From Hysterangium stoloniferum (lineage: Eukaryota; Basidiomycota; Agaricomycetes; Hysterangiales; Hysterangiaceae): 64,000 nucleotides of DNA. Shown here piece after piece: positions 10,115 to 22,396 of the stretch. The stretch lies in assembly GCA_015178975.1 (NCBI GenBank), contig WHVD01000053.1, forward strand, positions 496,001-560,000, in the 5' to 3' direction. The position numbers and the translations under genes are program-made. The notes under the pieces were generated by a model. It worked only from the letters and a program-made list of their open reading frames with translations. It had not been told where the DNA came from and did no database searches. Positions within the stretch are counted from its first letter, which is position 1; every line of letters begins with the position of its first letter.

Positions 10115-11975
10115 ATGGATATTGAGAAGCTACATCAAGATATTCTATCAGCAATTCCGCTAAGCCCGATAACTAAAGCACACCTTGACAGCCCCATGGA
10201 CCCCGGTCAACCCTGGTGGTCTCTCAACCAGCATGGTTTCATTAGACTTGACAATCACATCTATGTACTGGACTCCGACAGCCTCCACCTCAGGATCCTT
10301 CAGTACAAACATGACCATCCACTCTTGGGACATTTCAGGTTTAACAAAACGCTATCATTAATAAGAAGAGAATACACTTGGCCCAGACTCCGAGGATTCA
10401 TTAAGCACTATTGTAAATCTTGCGCTATTTGTCCACACTCTAAATCACAGTGACACAAGCCATACAGCCTTTTGAAACAACTCCCAGTACCGGAATACCT
10501 GTGGAATTCCATCTCTATGGATTTCATTGAACACCTACCAGACTCTGAAGGCTTTTCTGCCATTCTAGTCGTTGTTGACAGATTCTCAAAACAAGGTATA
10601 TTCATTCCCACACATGATACCATTACATCTGTGCAGTTAGCAGAACTTTTTATTATGGAGGATATCTGAAAATTATTAAGTATACCAAATTCTAATATAC
10701 TCTAAAAGTCATTTAAACATCTGGGATGTGATTCAAACATAATTTGGTTTTTAAAACTTTTTGAAAGTTTTAAACTCTCTTGTACATTACAAACTAAAGA
10801 ATCTTTCTAGACACGAGTAGACAATAAAAAAAATTAGTAGTTTGAAACACTAATGCTTTTAAAAAATAGATACTTTTAGATTGTCCATTCCATGCATACA
10901 TATGTATATCATTGGCACCTCTAAATACATATGTATTACTTCGGAATGGATTCGTCAATCTAAACAGATTTCTACTTGATTCAACATACCTAGAATATAT
11001 AGGTGGTTTCACTTAATCAAGAAAGCTGTGGTATGTAAAATTTCCAATAATATTTTACATATTTTACATGGAAATAACTATATTACAACTTTTAAAAAAC
11101 AAAGTACTAATAAAAGTATTAGCAAGTATTTACATAACTTGGAAAACCATATACAATAGGTTCTATTAATTGACTCTGAATTATTTAGGATGTAATATGA
11201 AGAATTGTTTCTTATGATTGGTGGTTAACAATATAATACTCTCAGAGGATATGTCACTCTTTTATTAATAAATATTTGATATTATAGTAATTATAAACAC
11301 CCTCCTATCAATGTATTTTCCAAGCATGGAGTTCCATCCCACATAACTTCCGATCGAGGATCAGAGTTTGTGTCTCACTTCTTTAGATCCCTCGGGAAAT
11401 CCTTAGACATGAAATTACACTTCACATCTGGACATCACCCGGAAGGTGATGGACAAACCGAACATGTCAATCAGACATTGGAACAATACCTCTGTGTATA
11501 TTGCAACTATCAACAGGACAATTGGAAATCCCTGTTACCACTTGCAGAATTTGCTTACAACAATGCACCTTTGGCCACTACTGGCATTTCCCTGTTCTTT
11601 GCAAATAAAGGGTACAATCCAAATATTACAGTACACCCAGAAAGAAATCTCACCTCTGCCCATGCTCAAGAGTTCATCATGGACCTCCATGAGGAACTCC
11701 AGACTGCAATAATGTCCACCCAAGAGCAATATCAGCATTCAGTGGACAAACACTGGATTCCACCACCCAACTTCAAAATTGGTGATCATGTTTTTGTCAA
11801 AGCTCAATTCCTCTGGACTACCTGTCCATCAAAGAAGCTTGCTGAAAAATATTTAGGTCCATTTGAAATAATAGCACAAGTAGGTTCAGTTTCTTGGACC
11901 CTATGGCTTCCAGATAGCATGTGCACAGTACACCTGGTATTTCATGTTTCTATGCTAGAACCTTATATGCGGTGA
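10115..11975 (+). pseudogene. Ty3 integrase, interrupted
   Basis: Would insert element DNA into the chromosome. The N-terminal zinc-binding HHCC region is in 10300-10450 (HDHPLLGHFRF then CKSCAICPHSK). The catalytic core begins SISMDFIEHLPDSEGF near 10515 and gives the first Asp. It is broken after AELFI by the 649-bp repeat at 10657-11305. It resumes with VFSKHGVPSHITSDRGSEF (second Asp near 11355) and GDGQTEHVNQTLEQ (catalytic Glu near 11460). The C-terminal part has FKIGDHVFVKAQF and GPFEIIAQVG, then stops at 11975 with no chromodomain, unlike the element at 23-31 kb. All three DDE residues survive. Without the insertion the second part is open for 201 codons. Confidence 0.85.
10657..11305. 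mobile_element. GGAGG..CCTCC repeat, copy 1
   Basis: A 649-bp AT-rich, noncoding segment that interrupts integrase. It starts GGAGGATATCTGAAAA and ends ACACCCTCC. TAT stands on both sides (10654-10656 and 11306-11308). Removing the segment and one TAT restores the integrase frame. A clear homologue is at 31240-31903. It could be a solo LTR without TG..CA ends, or a DNA-transposon derivative with 5-bp inverted ends and a 3-bp duplication. Confidence 0.65.
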
Positions 11976-12689
11976 ACCCCTTTTGGAGCACTGCAAAATC
12001 CTTCCCAAGTAGATGAACTTTAATAAATGAATTTTATTGTGCACTAAATTTGGGTCACACAAGAGTGGAACTAAAGGTGACTATTAGGTTGAATTTAGTT
12101 TGTAAGTAAATATCACATCTAGTATTAATATTGAGCATGTCAAAATATACTCAAAAAATGACCTTTTATCAGCATTTTATGGCAGCATAAATGAGTCATT
12201 TTGGGACAACATTAAAGAGAAATAATAGTTGAAAATTAGATAGACTTTTGCAAGTTAATAAAGATAACATTTTGTACTTGTTTTATGGAGTATTTAAATC
12301 CTATTCCTAAATGTGTCCTTTAGTGAAGTGTTAAAAAAATAAATTTAGTAATCAGATTTTAGAATACATCAAAATGAGCTATTTAGTACATGGATTTAAA
12401 ACAATACAAGATGTTTCCCAAATTTAGAATTTTGTGCAATCCAAAATTCATCGTGCTCTGTGCGTGTCGCTTTGGAGACTATCTTCGCATGAACTCACAC
12501 AATAAAAGTTGCTTGTTCCCAATTGGGTGGCAAGATGTGAGCGTGAATATAACAAAAAAATTACTGGTAGGTGACACTGTTTGTTGATTGTACCGATGTA
12601 TCAAATATGCAGCGTGACAATTCACTGCAACATACCAATTGTACATGACAAATCGTCATACTTACCACAATATGCAATTAATATTTGTG
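11976..12689. other. AT-rich stretch, nothing recognised
   Basis: No homology to the 3' untranslated region or LTR of the preceding element is visible, so the Ty3 copy appears truncated just after integrase. Confidence 0.4.
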
Positions 12690-12835
12690 TGTCACGGGGT
12701 GATGAATCACATGTCACAGGTGACAAATCACATGTCACAGGGATGAATTGTGTATCACAGGGTGACACATTGTGTGTCATGGGGTGATGAATTGCATGTC
12801 ACAGGTGATGAATCATGTGTCATGGGGTGACACTT
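12690..12835. repeat. Minisatellite (GTGTCAYRGGGTGA)
   Basis: Imperfect units of roughly 17-30 bp alternate TGTCACAGGTGA and TGTCATGGGGTGA with GATGAAT or CACATTG between. No coding is maintained across them. Confidence 0.75.
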
Positions 12836-12889
12836 CATCACAAGCAACATATCATCGTCACGACCCTTGCTCAAATGCACCAGTTATCG

Positions 12890-13290
12890 GGAGGCATGCT
12901 CCCAATGGGGTTTAGTACCTCACTGGTTGAAACACAAGGACGTGAGGCTCAACACCATAAACGCGTGAGCTGAGAATTTCATCAAATCGGCCGGCATATG
13001 GAGCAATATGAAGGCAAAAAAACAATGTGTCATCATTTGTGATTGGTCAGTTCATCCATACCTGTCCTGCCAGAGACTGATCCAAGCTTACATCATTAGC
13101 TATTTTGAGCAGTTGAAGAAGGGCAAGGGGTATTTACCACATTTCATTCACTGCAAGGACAACAGACTTATGATTATGGCTGGTCTATATGATTCAACTC
13201 TGTATGATCGTATTGTCAGGTCAGTGTTCACCTTTTAAATTATTCTCTAGGCACTACTAATGAACTGTGGCACTTATGCACTGGCAATGT
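12890..13290 (+). pseudogene. SRAP (HMCES/YedK-type) gene remnant
   Basis: SRAP proteins bind covalently to abasic sites in single-stranded DNA. The sequence reads QWGLVPHWLKHKDVRLNTIN, then A, a TGA, and AENFIKSAGIWSNM. The NAR-x-E signature is recognisable, with its Arg codon changed CGA to TGA near 12967. It continues KKQCVIICD, an intron at 13046-13099 (GTCAGT..TTAG, 54 nt), then YFEQLKKGKGYLPHFI and NRLMIMAGLYDSTLYD. The YFE glutamate is kept. A second intron may end near 13250, followed by TNELW. The N-terminal exon with the catalytic Cys and the C-terminal part with the active-site His are absent. Confidence 0.7.
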
Positions 13291-13540
13291 AAGGCTTTGG
13301 TGTGCCTGCAGCCGTCATCGACTGCTAGCAGGATCTCGGGCTCTTCCTTGGGCTTCGGCCCAAATTTCCACTCTTCATTCAACCATCGTACCAACCACCA
13401 CTTGCTGCGACGCATCCGGCCTGCTCCCTCTCGATTCTCTCGTAGATACTATAGCAGCTATGCTCTATACGACGCTACAGAACCGCTATGTATCTTAGTT
13501 ATGTGATGCGGTATATAAATGTATTAAAAATAAATAAAAA
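13291..13540 (+). repeat. Possible SINE-like retroposon
   Basis: A relatively GC-rich block ends in an A-rich tail (ATTAAAAATAAATAAAAAAAG at 13520-13540) directly after the truncated SRAP sequence. No internal Pol III boxes or target duplication could be identified. Confidence 0.3.
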
Positions 13541-13711
13541 AAGTAGCTGCACGTGATCTATTTTTTGTATGATGTTTCGGGATGTGTGACCTATTGTGCT
13601 TTCTTTTTTTTTTCGGCCTACATTAGGATCTATTGTCTACTGCTATTATTCCTTTACAGATAAATACCATATGCAGCAAGCTTGTAGCTCTCCAGAAACA
13701 ATTACCTTTTC

Positions 13712-16700
13712 ATGCCTGCCTGTAAGTGTGAATCACATGGCTGTAAGGGAAAAAATATCACTCTTCACACCTTCAACAACCACGAGCGTGAAGATAAGAG
13801 GCGAAATTTCCAGCAGGCCTTTACTAAGGCCACCCAAGTTTGTGACAAGCACGATGACGACATTTCAGCCTATATCTCCTCCCTGACACTATCTGATAAT
13901 GCGACTGGAAGCAACGCCGCCCCCCCAGGGGGTCACCTCTGGTCCCTTTCAGATCAAGATGACCCACTATTGGAAAATGGGATGGGAAACAACACTGCCC
14001 CAGGTGGTCATCTCTGTTCCTGTTCAATGGACTCAACTTGCAGGTCTGATCCTGTTCAAACATCATCCCACCATTCACCACTCAGTGACACACTCTCCAA
14101 ACTTCACAGTATTGAGAAGGACCTCGAATCCTTGACTTCAGTTGTCAGGCCTCAACTAACGAATCTTTTTTTCCCCTCGTCGCTGGACAATATATTCCCA
14201 TTGAAGTCCGCAATATCGGCTGCTCGCTTACTCCACACTCACCTCTCCTTAGTCACCAATCAGTGACTTCTGTTCATTAAACCAAGGCCACTATCAATGA
14301 CTGTCTAACCCCCTTCCTTCAAGAGCTCATGGATGGCAATGCATCATGGAACAAGAAAATGAAACTGTTACCTGAGGTCAAGGAAACCATCTCTACTTAT
14401 GACACAAGTGAGCTTCTTCCACCAGCATGCTATTCAAATATGCTAATCCAGTCCTCCAGCTCACCATTTTGAGGATACCTTACCCAATGTCGACCCAATC
14501 ATTCAAGTCTCCTTGTTTACTATGGTTGCCCTCCAAGTAGTCCTCCATATCAGTCGTCGTGGTTGCCATTTCCTTCTCTCGATGATTTGGTACATCATTC
14601 AACTCTCCATGACTCATAACAAATGTAACATTTCCCCACACAATGAAGAGTTTGTTGCCCACTTCTCTGCTGATCCAGACTCAGCCTCAAAGAAGTTTGC
14701 TCTAGATGGAAAGGAAACAATATATGCCATCTGCCCACAGGCCCAATGTCACAAAACTTATCCACCAATTTTCTACAAGGACTCTTCCATCCCAGTTTAC
14801 CCCAAATACTGTATCTACACAGAGCTTTCAGGAGGTCCTGAGTGCGGAACACATCTGACTCGCCCTTGTGTATTTGGCGATATTAGTGTGGAGGTCCCCA
14901 TCAAGCGATTCATATCCTTCAGTTTTAAGGACTTCGTATCTGGACTTCTTTCGCGTCCTGGGTTTGAAGACCAGATGGATAATCCACAGACATGCCCTGC
15001 TGGTGAAGCTATACATGACATATTCGATGGACAATTTCTTCAAAATTTCAAGGACCCTAATGGACAACCCTTCCACTCGACCATCCAAGTAGCGCACTAT
15101 TCATTCAGCCTTTGCGTTGACTTCTTTAATCCTTTTATGAACAAGCAAGCTAGCAAAAAGAGTTCCATTGGCATCATATCTGTTGTATGCGTCAATCTTC
15201 CTCCTTCACTGCGATATAAAGTAGAAAACATGTTCCTTGCAGGTGTTATTCCTGGTCCGAATGAGCCTCCCCTCACAGCAATTAATCATTACCTCACACC
15301 TTTAATTTGCAAATTCCAGTCCTTTTGGGATACCAGCATTTGGTTTTCACAAACATACAACTATCCTGAAGGACGTCTAGTACAATGTGCCCTCATTTTG
15401 GTCATATGTGACCTTCTCGCTGCACGAAAGACTGCAGGCTTTGCTGCATGCAGCCACGAGCACTTCTGCTCAGTTTGCCACTGTACACGATCACGCCAAG
15501 GGTATGGTGATACTAATTACCATAGCTGGAAGTGCAGGACTGATGCTGATTGTCAGAGTGCTGCTGAGTCATATTGCCGAGCGGCTACCCTGGAATCCAG
15601 GTTGAATGAGTTCAATAAAACAGGTGTTTAATGGTCTGAGCTTCTCCATCTTCCATACTTTGATATTGCACGCTGTGTTGTAGTCGATTCGATGCACAAC
15701 CTATTCCTTGGGCTTATCAAGGAACATTTTAGTGGCATTCTCGGGATTGCACCTATGTGTTACCATGAGAGCACAGTAATCTCGCTGGCCCTTGGTGCTC
15801 TACCTCCGGATCTATCTGAAAGTGACAGAAAGGGAGTGGATAAGCTTAATGGCTTGAAGCACCAGCTGCAACAGTTTTCTCACCCGACCGGGTAAAGGCA
15901 GTGGAAAAACTGAAGAGTGCCAACCTCAAGTCACTCAACTTCATCTGTAAACATGTTCAGTGTCCTCTCCCGACCAGGACGAGGAATTACACCAAGACGG
16001 ACTATGCGAGTGCCATCCTTGATTGGGTGAGCCTTCAATTCTTTATATCCAGCTGACATCCTAAGTCCTTGATAGCATCTCAAGCAAGTGGAAGACCGCG
16101 AAACTGGTGCAGATACCTCTACACAGCTTGGTCACGTTCTCTCCCCCAAAGACATGACAGAGATATGGGCTGACCTGGAGCATATAGTCATGCCTGCATG
16201 GATGACTTCCATTCCTCACAACCTCGGAAATACTGCTCATGGCAAACTCAAAGCTGATCAGTGGCGTGCCCTCAGTACTATTCACCTTCCCTTGTCACTC
16301 ATTCGTCTGTGGGGCTATGTCAACAGTGATGATCTGTCAGGGGACAATCTCAAGTTTTCTAAATTCATCCCTGACCTTCCTTAATATAGTCTCATAAGTC
16401 AAGGATAAGAGTACTTTGTTTTCATCACATTTTCAAACTCAGCTGCACCTTTAGTTAGTCACTCGCTAGCCGAGGATTCCTTAGACTTTTCTCTTCGGAT
16501 TCCCTCTGCTAGGTAAGTAATAATGTACATTGTATGTATATAATAGATAGGTATAAAACTTACTTCGGATTCCCTCTGCTAGTGCCCCAACTCAGTTGTA
16601 GTGCGAGTCAGTGTGGTCTAGAGAGTCGCCCTTACATGATCCTCGTTCAGTTCGTTGCCAGAAAATCCTCGAAGTGACAATGTCATTGGCCTCAGCAGTT

Positions 16701-17684
16701 GTCATTGCTACATCTCACACTATTTCCACCACCCACGCCAATGCCTACTTACAGTACATGATTGACTACCTCAATGGCATCAAGGAACTTTTCCCCAAAT
16801 ACAAGCTTCATCCTAACCATCACATGGCCCTTCACATTCATGAATACCTCCTGTTATTTGCTCCAGTCCATTGCTGGTGGACATTCCCCTTTGAGCAGAT
16901 GATTGGAGCGCTTCAGCGTATGCCGCATAACAACAAAACGGGTGAATTAGTTGTTACTGGTCCTTGTGAGTAGAGCTGATACTATGCTTAAGGAGAACTT
17001 GAAGAATCAATTGCTCATGCTTACACATGATCAGCCCGTCTTCATGGGATATTATTGAAAACTGGATGTCCTGACATCATACGGCACTGCGAGTCTATTT
17101 TTCACAAGCTTGTTGATCCCCAAATACGTGATAGCATCCAGACTGACATTCAAAGTCTGGGAGCGCTTCTCAAGGATGAGAATGATGTACAGCACGTGGT
17201 GGTTATAAAGCAGACTATGCATTTGCTTCCGACAGAACTGTGTCTCACCTTTCAGCACTCCCAGATCGAGGCACCGCCTTCTGGTTACTTCCTCTCGAAT
17301 TTTTCCATCTGTGGCCTCACATATTCGACATTTTCCAAGCATCATGGCAATGCATGCATTATGATAAAGGCGCCAAATGATGCAAAACCCGTTCCTGCTA
17401 AAGTTGCACACAGCATTGAATTTTCAATAGAAGGAATGAACAAGACTTATCTTGCCGTTCAACGTCACAAACCAGTGACACTCCATCACGATCCATTCTC
17501 CCAATATCCCATTCTTCAGGCTCAGCTATGGGAAACACAGCTATCTAATCTCGAAATCGTGATGCTGGGTCAGATATCATTACACTGTGCACAACTCCCA
17601 GTTGAAATCGGACATGAGAAGTATGTTGCTGTTCTTTCACTTTGTTGTATATGCGCCCCACCCACCTGCCAATCACTGGACTAA
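13712..17684 (+). pseudogene. Tnp2-type (CACTA/EnSpm) transposase, multi-exon relic
   Basis: Would cut and paste a CACTA-class DNA transposon. The N-terminal exon (13712-14266) has a Cys/His start (ACKCESHGCKGKNITLHTF) and a Ser-rich middle. The main exon (14513-15631) has the Tnp2 core: VDFFNPFMNKQASKKSSIG, CVNLPPSLRYKVENMFLAG, IPGPNEPPLTAINHYLTPL, and a Cys-rich CSVCHC region. TAA at 15629 interrupts before WSELLHLPYFD and DSMHNLFLGLIKEHF (15690-15735). Where intact relatives have Arg, TAA could come from CGA by two transitions. Later pieces are 16088-16384 (PHNLGNTAHGKLKADQWR), 16611-16973 (HCWWTFPFEQMIGALQRMPHN) and 17055-17684. No convincing CACTA terminal inverted repeats were found. 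Confidence 0.75.
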
Positions 17685-17839
17685 CAAATCAAAAATCTTC
17701 GGTATGTCTAGCCTCATGTTTGGCCACTGTAAAGTAATCACCCTTTCAATAAAATTGTTGCAATCTCTTGCATTTAACCCCACCATCACACTTACTGTCA
17801 CTAAGCTTGAGGTCACCTATCTGAGATCTCATAGTTGAT

Positions 17840-18539
17840 ATTCTGGGACTGAACGGTACGGTTTTGACTCCGTCAGAGGACCCAAGGACTTTTGTTGCAA
17901 GTGCAGACTAGACGATTACTAGAAAGCATCACCTTCTAAGTAATATATATCATGATCACTCCGATAGTTAGTAGCTCCCCATACAGTACTCTTGTGGATG
18001 CACTTGAGCACTAATACATGAGATCTTGTGTTTCAACTACTCATCGCATATGGTAATGCATTGGATGGTGAAAAAGTATCTTTCTGGTTTTCAGGCTGTG
18101 GGAGACGTATCTGGGCATCACCGCCCTCACTCAGTTTCCATTGCCGCACGATGAGCTTGCATTCTAACCTTCCTAGCCACTCTAGAATGGCGCACTCGGC
18201 ACAAATTATGATTTAATACAACTCTTAATTACTTAATAAGTTCGAGGTAGCATACTATCTACAAGGCTATCTCACTATCATATTAGATGCCTTGGGTCTC
18301 TTGAGGCATGCAATGCCCCGGGGTAACCACTGTAATACCCTCATGCAGCTGTGCCTGTCTGGGGTTTACCTTGGCACACTTAGCTGGCGACATCCCATAC
18401 TGCATGAAGATTGGCTGTCTCCACCCTGCAAATTTCCGACTGACTTGAAAGTAGGGTATATAATAGAAGTCTGCACAAGTCCATCCAACTACTATAATAT
18501 ACATAAAGGGTATCACGATTACCAGCTAATTAGTGTTCT
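17840..18539. other. No recognised gene
   Basis: Short frames only. It may hold the transposon end and decayed 3' parts of the minus-strand gene to the right, but nothing is diagnostic. Confidence 0.35.
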
Positions 18540-18720
18540 CTGCAATGTCCCGTGAGTACGTCTCTGTCAATTGTGGACCCATTTCCATCTTGAATACCCT
18601 ATGCAGGGTGTCATCGTCCATCGAATGGATCAGTTCCATAAAATTCACGGAGGGCTCGCTGTGTCGTGGCATCAATGCCTGAATAGTCTCAATATAACTT
18701 GGGTTATTGGTGGAAATGTG
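18540..18720 (-). other. Unrecognised coding-like segment
   Basis: A minus-strand frame without ATG start stays open for about 60 codons with varied composition (for example NPSYIETIQALMPRHSEP and NFMELIHSMDDDTLHRVFKM). It could be a 3' exon of the WD40 gene or a separate relic. Confidence 0.3.
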
Positions 18721-19009
18721 TGAAGTGAATGTCTCATATTGCTAGTATCTATAAGTACAATCCATTCAGTGGAGTTTAATGTAAGCTTACTTCTTTTATA
18801 GGTGGAAGCCATGCATTTGAAGTCCAGATTGTGAGGAGTAATATACAACAATGTTCATGAGGAACTGGAAGTCGGAACATTGGGGACGTCTGTGTTCCAC
18901 CTGAACAGGTTGAGTCTGATGGTAGAATTAATTTTCATAATGTGATGGCCTTTGAAGATTTACCAGTACCCTTTTTTTCCAGATACGAATGTTGTATTTG
19001 CCTGTGGAG

Positions 19010-20165
19010 GCACCTGTTACAATAATTTGGCTACTCTGGGAGGATGTTGCCTAGTGCATTTGGTGAATAAACCTTTTGTGATCTCGTCAACATAGTCTCT
19101 TACCCCTACTGCTTGAATCATCTGTTCAGCACCCCTGTGCCTCAGAATTTGTCGCAGTTTTCTGTTGTCAATACGCCTTTCCATGGTCGCTCTCGCAGAC
19201 AACAGCTTTTCCCCTTTCAGCAAATACACCAGCTTTCACAAACTTCTTCTGCATGTGGACTTTGAATGTCCTCATCGGCATGGTACGGTTGGCAGGGTAG
19301 AGGTCAAACCCATTACCCATATTAAAACATTTCCACTCAAAGCACAAATATCAACATTTCTGCTGAGAAAGTTTCAAAAACACGATGGAAGATAAGAGTG
19401 AAAGGGCAACTCACATTGCTGATTTAAGTGGACGATTGTACTTCTCAGTTGCTGTTTCAGTGTCTTTACAAGAACTATAATTCTGCTGTTGGTATTATTG
19501 ATAGATACTAAGGTATACACTTACATCATCCCTGTTTCCATCACATATACGATCACTGAAGTTCCTTCATCAGCAAAAGAAACAGCTTGGGGAATCACAT
19601 CGGGGAGTGTATCCTCCCACAGTTTAGTGAGATGGGCATGATCAACTTGAAAGACTTTGAGTTGCCCATAGTGGCTGGTGATGGCCAAACGTTGAGCTGA
19701 GGGATCAAAGGCAAAACTTTCTATACTATCATTAAGGGGAAAGATTTTTTGATGAATATACTCAGTGAAGTCTGACTGCATGGCATTAGACAACACAATA
19801 ATTGGAATAGTTATCCACTTACTGCCTTGCGATTGTGACGATACACCAAAAACTGTCCACAACCAGTTCCAAAACAAAGCCACTCTATTCCAGAAGGTGT
19901 GGCATCTCGGTTGATAAAGTTGATAGTTGTGATCTGTCCCCAATGCTGATTATTGTTGGCAAGCATCTGAAAAAGGGTGTGTGTCTTCAAGTCCCATATT
20001 CGAACTTCTTCGTCATCTCCTGATGTCATTTCATTTTTTAGTTAATTATATGAAACTAGGATATACAAACCTCCACTGGCCAGCAGGGTAGAGCCAGTGT
20101 TGAATGCAAAGGCGTTCACAGGTCCTCCATGTCCATTGAGAGAGGCAACTAACCGATAGCGCTGG
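19010..20165 (-). pseudogene. WD40-repeat protein gene, decayed
   Basis: WD40 proteins form beta-propeller scaffolds; the role of this one is unknown. Blocks read on the minus strand are VASLNGHGGPVNAFAFNTGS (20165-20070), an intron with GTTTGT donor, DDEEVRIWDLKTHTLFQML (about 20012-19950), GQFLVYRHNRKA, then SIESFAFDPSAQRLAITSHY and HYGQLKVFQV (19720-19640). Further pieces are TATEKYNRPLKSA, NGFDLYPANRTMPMRTFKV (19310-19255), KAVVCESDHGKAY and RHRGAEQMIQAV (19140-19100). The GH..DxxVRIWD cadence is typical of the fold. At least two frame changes and stops lie between blocks (around 19170 and 19340), so it is a pseudogene. I recall a similar expanded, uncharacterised WD40 family in agaric genomes. 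Confidence 0.65.
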
Positions 20166-20348
20166 CTGGCTTAGTTAAAATGAGGAAACCCTAACATGGC
20201 ATAAGGTGCTCACATCCTCTGACTCAGGCAAGAAGGAATCTATAAATGTTTCTAAGGCAGACACCATCGATGAGTATCTTGAGTTTCTGATATGTTCTCT
20301 AGGTCTTCACCTTCGCCTTTAAATCAGCTTTAAACCATTATATGGTTA

Positions 20349-20550
20349 TTGTTCCATATTACTCAATATTGGTGCAGCATGTTAATTGTACTCATCGTGT
20401 ATGCAACTAACTCAAGATGAATCAGAAATGGAACAAAACACTCTTGTCCTTGTTCCATATTACTCAATATTGGTGCAGCATGTTAATTGTACTCATTGTG
20501 TATGCAACTAACTCAAGATGAACCAGAAATGGAACAAAACACTCTTGTCC
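20349..20550. repeat. 101-bp tandem duplication
   Basis: Two adjacent copies (20349-20449 and 20450-20550), each starting TTGTTCCATATTACTC, differ at two transitions (CATCG/CATTG and AATCAG/AACCAG). Confidence 0.92.
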
Positions 20551-20657
20551 CTTTAAGTGTTGCTGATATATTGACATTCAGTCCAATCCCACCATTCATG
20601 CAGCACACAATCACTTGACATCTACCACTCATCACCTCCCGGATCGAGTTCCAACCG

Positions 20658-21333
20658 TTGAAGGCTTCAGGTTGCCGACCAATAATTACGCCTCACATCA
20701 ATTTTGCTGAAGAATGGGGCCACAATGATGGAATGCTGACATCAATTGAATTGGATATGCATTCAGCTATAGATTCACAAGACAAAGAATTGGATGATGT
20801 GATAGAAAATGATGATCGAGACAATGAAGGTGGTGGAACCCTTGGAATCCTTGGAAAATGCAACAATAACAAGATTCCCAAACCACAGGGTGAACCTGGA
20901 CATCCTAACTCTGGTGGGTACAGTGTTGAGAGTGAGCTGCATGGCTGGAGTCCTGATCTACTAGAGAATGTCACTGTGAGTTTCAGCATGCATTGTACAT
21001 TTACTTCCTGTCTCTTAGCCCTCCCTAGTGATTTGTGAAGAATAAAGCAAATGATACACTGGATACCACGCAAAGTTACAAGAAATAGAAACCTGCTGAC
21101 ATTAATGCAATTTGTGCCTTGGTAAGTGTTAGATAATCTATCATTGTCCACTCATGATCCTCATGCCTGTATTGGAAGGCAAAAAAGCATTATCTAGTTG
21201 TCAATAAGTATGACAACTACTGGCCAATACGAGATGTGGTCAAGTTGCATTTGAAGTATACATCAGGAATCTATCGGAAGCAAGGGGAAACCTTTCGCAA
21301 GGCAGTTCGGAATCATGGAACTCTAGTAAATTA
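20658..21333 (+). pseudogene. Unknown acidic gene fragment
   Basis: I do not recognise this protein. A 126-codon frame (20658-21038) begins MKASGCRPIITPHINFAEEW and has an acidic stretch (DDVIENDDRDNEGGG). A GTGAGT donor at about 20974 and a CCTAG acceptor near 21030 suggest an intron removing the frame end. Downstream, KANDTLDTTQ, KPADINAICAL and later KYDNYWPIRDVVKLHLKYTS near 21210-21270 look coding before a stop near 21331. The DNYWPIRD motif may be shared with transposon-linked fungal hypotheticals, from memory only. No enzyme motif is visible. Confidence 0.4.
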
Positions 21334-21344
21334 GTATCAAGCCA

Positions 21345-22325
21345 TGTATAGTACACTGAATAGACAATCCAACAAACAGGCAACAGAGACAGTTAAGATG
21401 ACGAAGAATATAAAAATGTAAACTACCAAATGTAGATACAATAAAGGTATAACGAAGGAGCATGCTAAATTTATTGTATTTCTAAAATGGGGACAAATAG
21501 GAACAGTAGGCAACTGACAGAACACATTGCATGGAAAGACAAAATGTGCAAACAGACAACAGAGACAAAAGCAATGAATAATATAACAAGTGTGGCTAGA
21601 CTACCAAACATAGATATAATAAAGATACAATAAAGAGGCACACTAGATTCTTTCCATTTCCAAAATAGGGACAAATAGGAGCAACAGGCGACTGGGAGAA
21701 TACATGGTACATAGAAATACAGAGAATGTGCAAACATGTACAGGCAGGGAATACAAATGTGATGAATAATATAAAAAGTGTGGCTAGACTATCAAATGTA
21801 GATACAATAAAGATACAATAACAGGGCATACTAGATTCTTTCCATTTCCAAATTGGGGACACATAGGAGCAGTAGGCAACTGGCAGAACACATTGCATGG
21901 AAATACGAAATGGGCAAATGGGCAGCAGAGACAAAAGCAATGAATAATATAAAAAGCATGGCTAGACTACCAAATGTAGATACAATAAAGATACAATAAA
22001 GAGGCACACTAGATTCTTTCCATTTCCAAAATGGGGACAAATAGGAGCAATAGGCGACTGGGAGAATACATGGTACATAGAAATACAGAGAATGTGCAAA
22101 CAGACAGTGAAGACAAACGTGATGAATAATATAAAAAGTGCAGCTAGACTACCAAATGTAGATACAATAAAGATACAATAATGGACACTAGATTCTTTCC
22201 ACTTCCAAATTGGGACAAATAGGAGCAACTGTGACTGGCAATGCATATGCACAGAAATACGGAGAAATGTGCAAACCAGAGACAAAGTGATAAATAGTAT
22301 AAAAAATGTAGCTCAACAACAAAGT
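21345..22325. repeat. Satellite array, about 180-bp unit, 5-6 copies
   Basis: The marker ATGTGCAAAC or a variant recurs near 21542, 21728, 21907, 22092 and 22267, spacings of 186, 179, 185 and 175 bp. Each unit also has CTACCAAATGTAGATACAATAAAG and TTTCCATTTCCAAA.TGGGGACAAATAGGAGCA (split here for brevity). Minus-strand hydrophobic frames recur in each unit but break at different points and are repeat artefacts. Confidence 0.85.
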
Positions 22326-22396
22326 CGACTCCTCCCCTAAGCACTAAGTCCTATAATTGACTTTAGAACAATTCTTCTTACAATGTTTTTATTCAC

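Noticed and set aside
13252..13256. CACTA motif as the transposon terminus
   Set aside because: A 5-bp match without a matching TAGTG end or duplicated flank near 17.7-18.3 kb is expected by chance.
21337..22344. Family of small hydrophobic minus-strand proteins
   Set aside because: The frames recur once per satellite unit and break at different points, so they follow the repeat and not selection.
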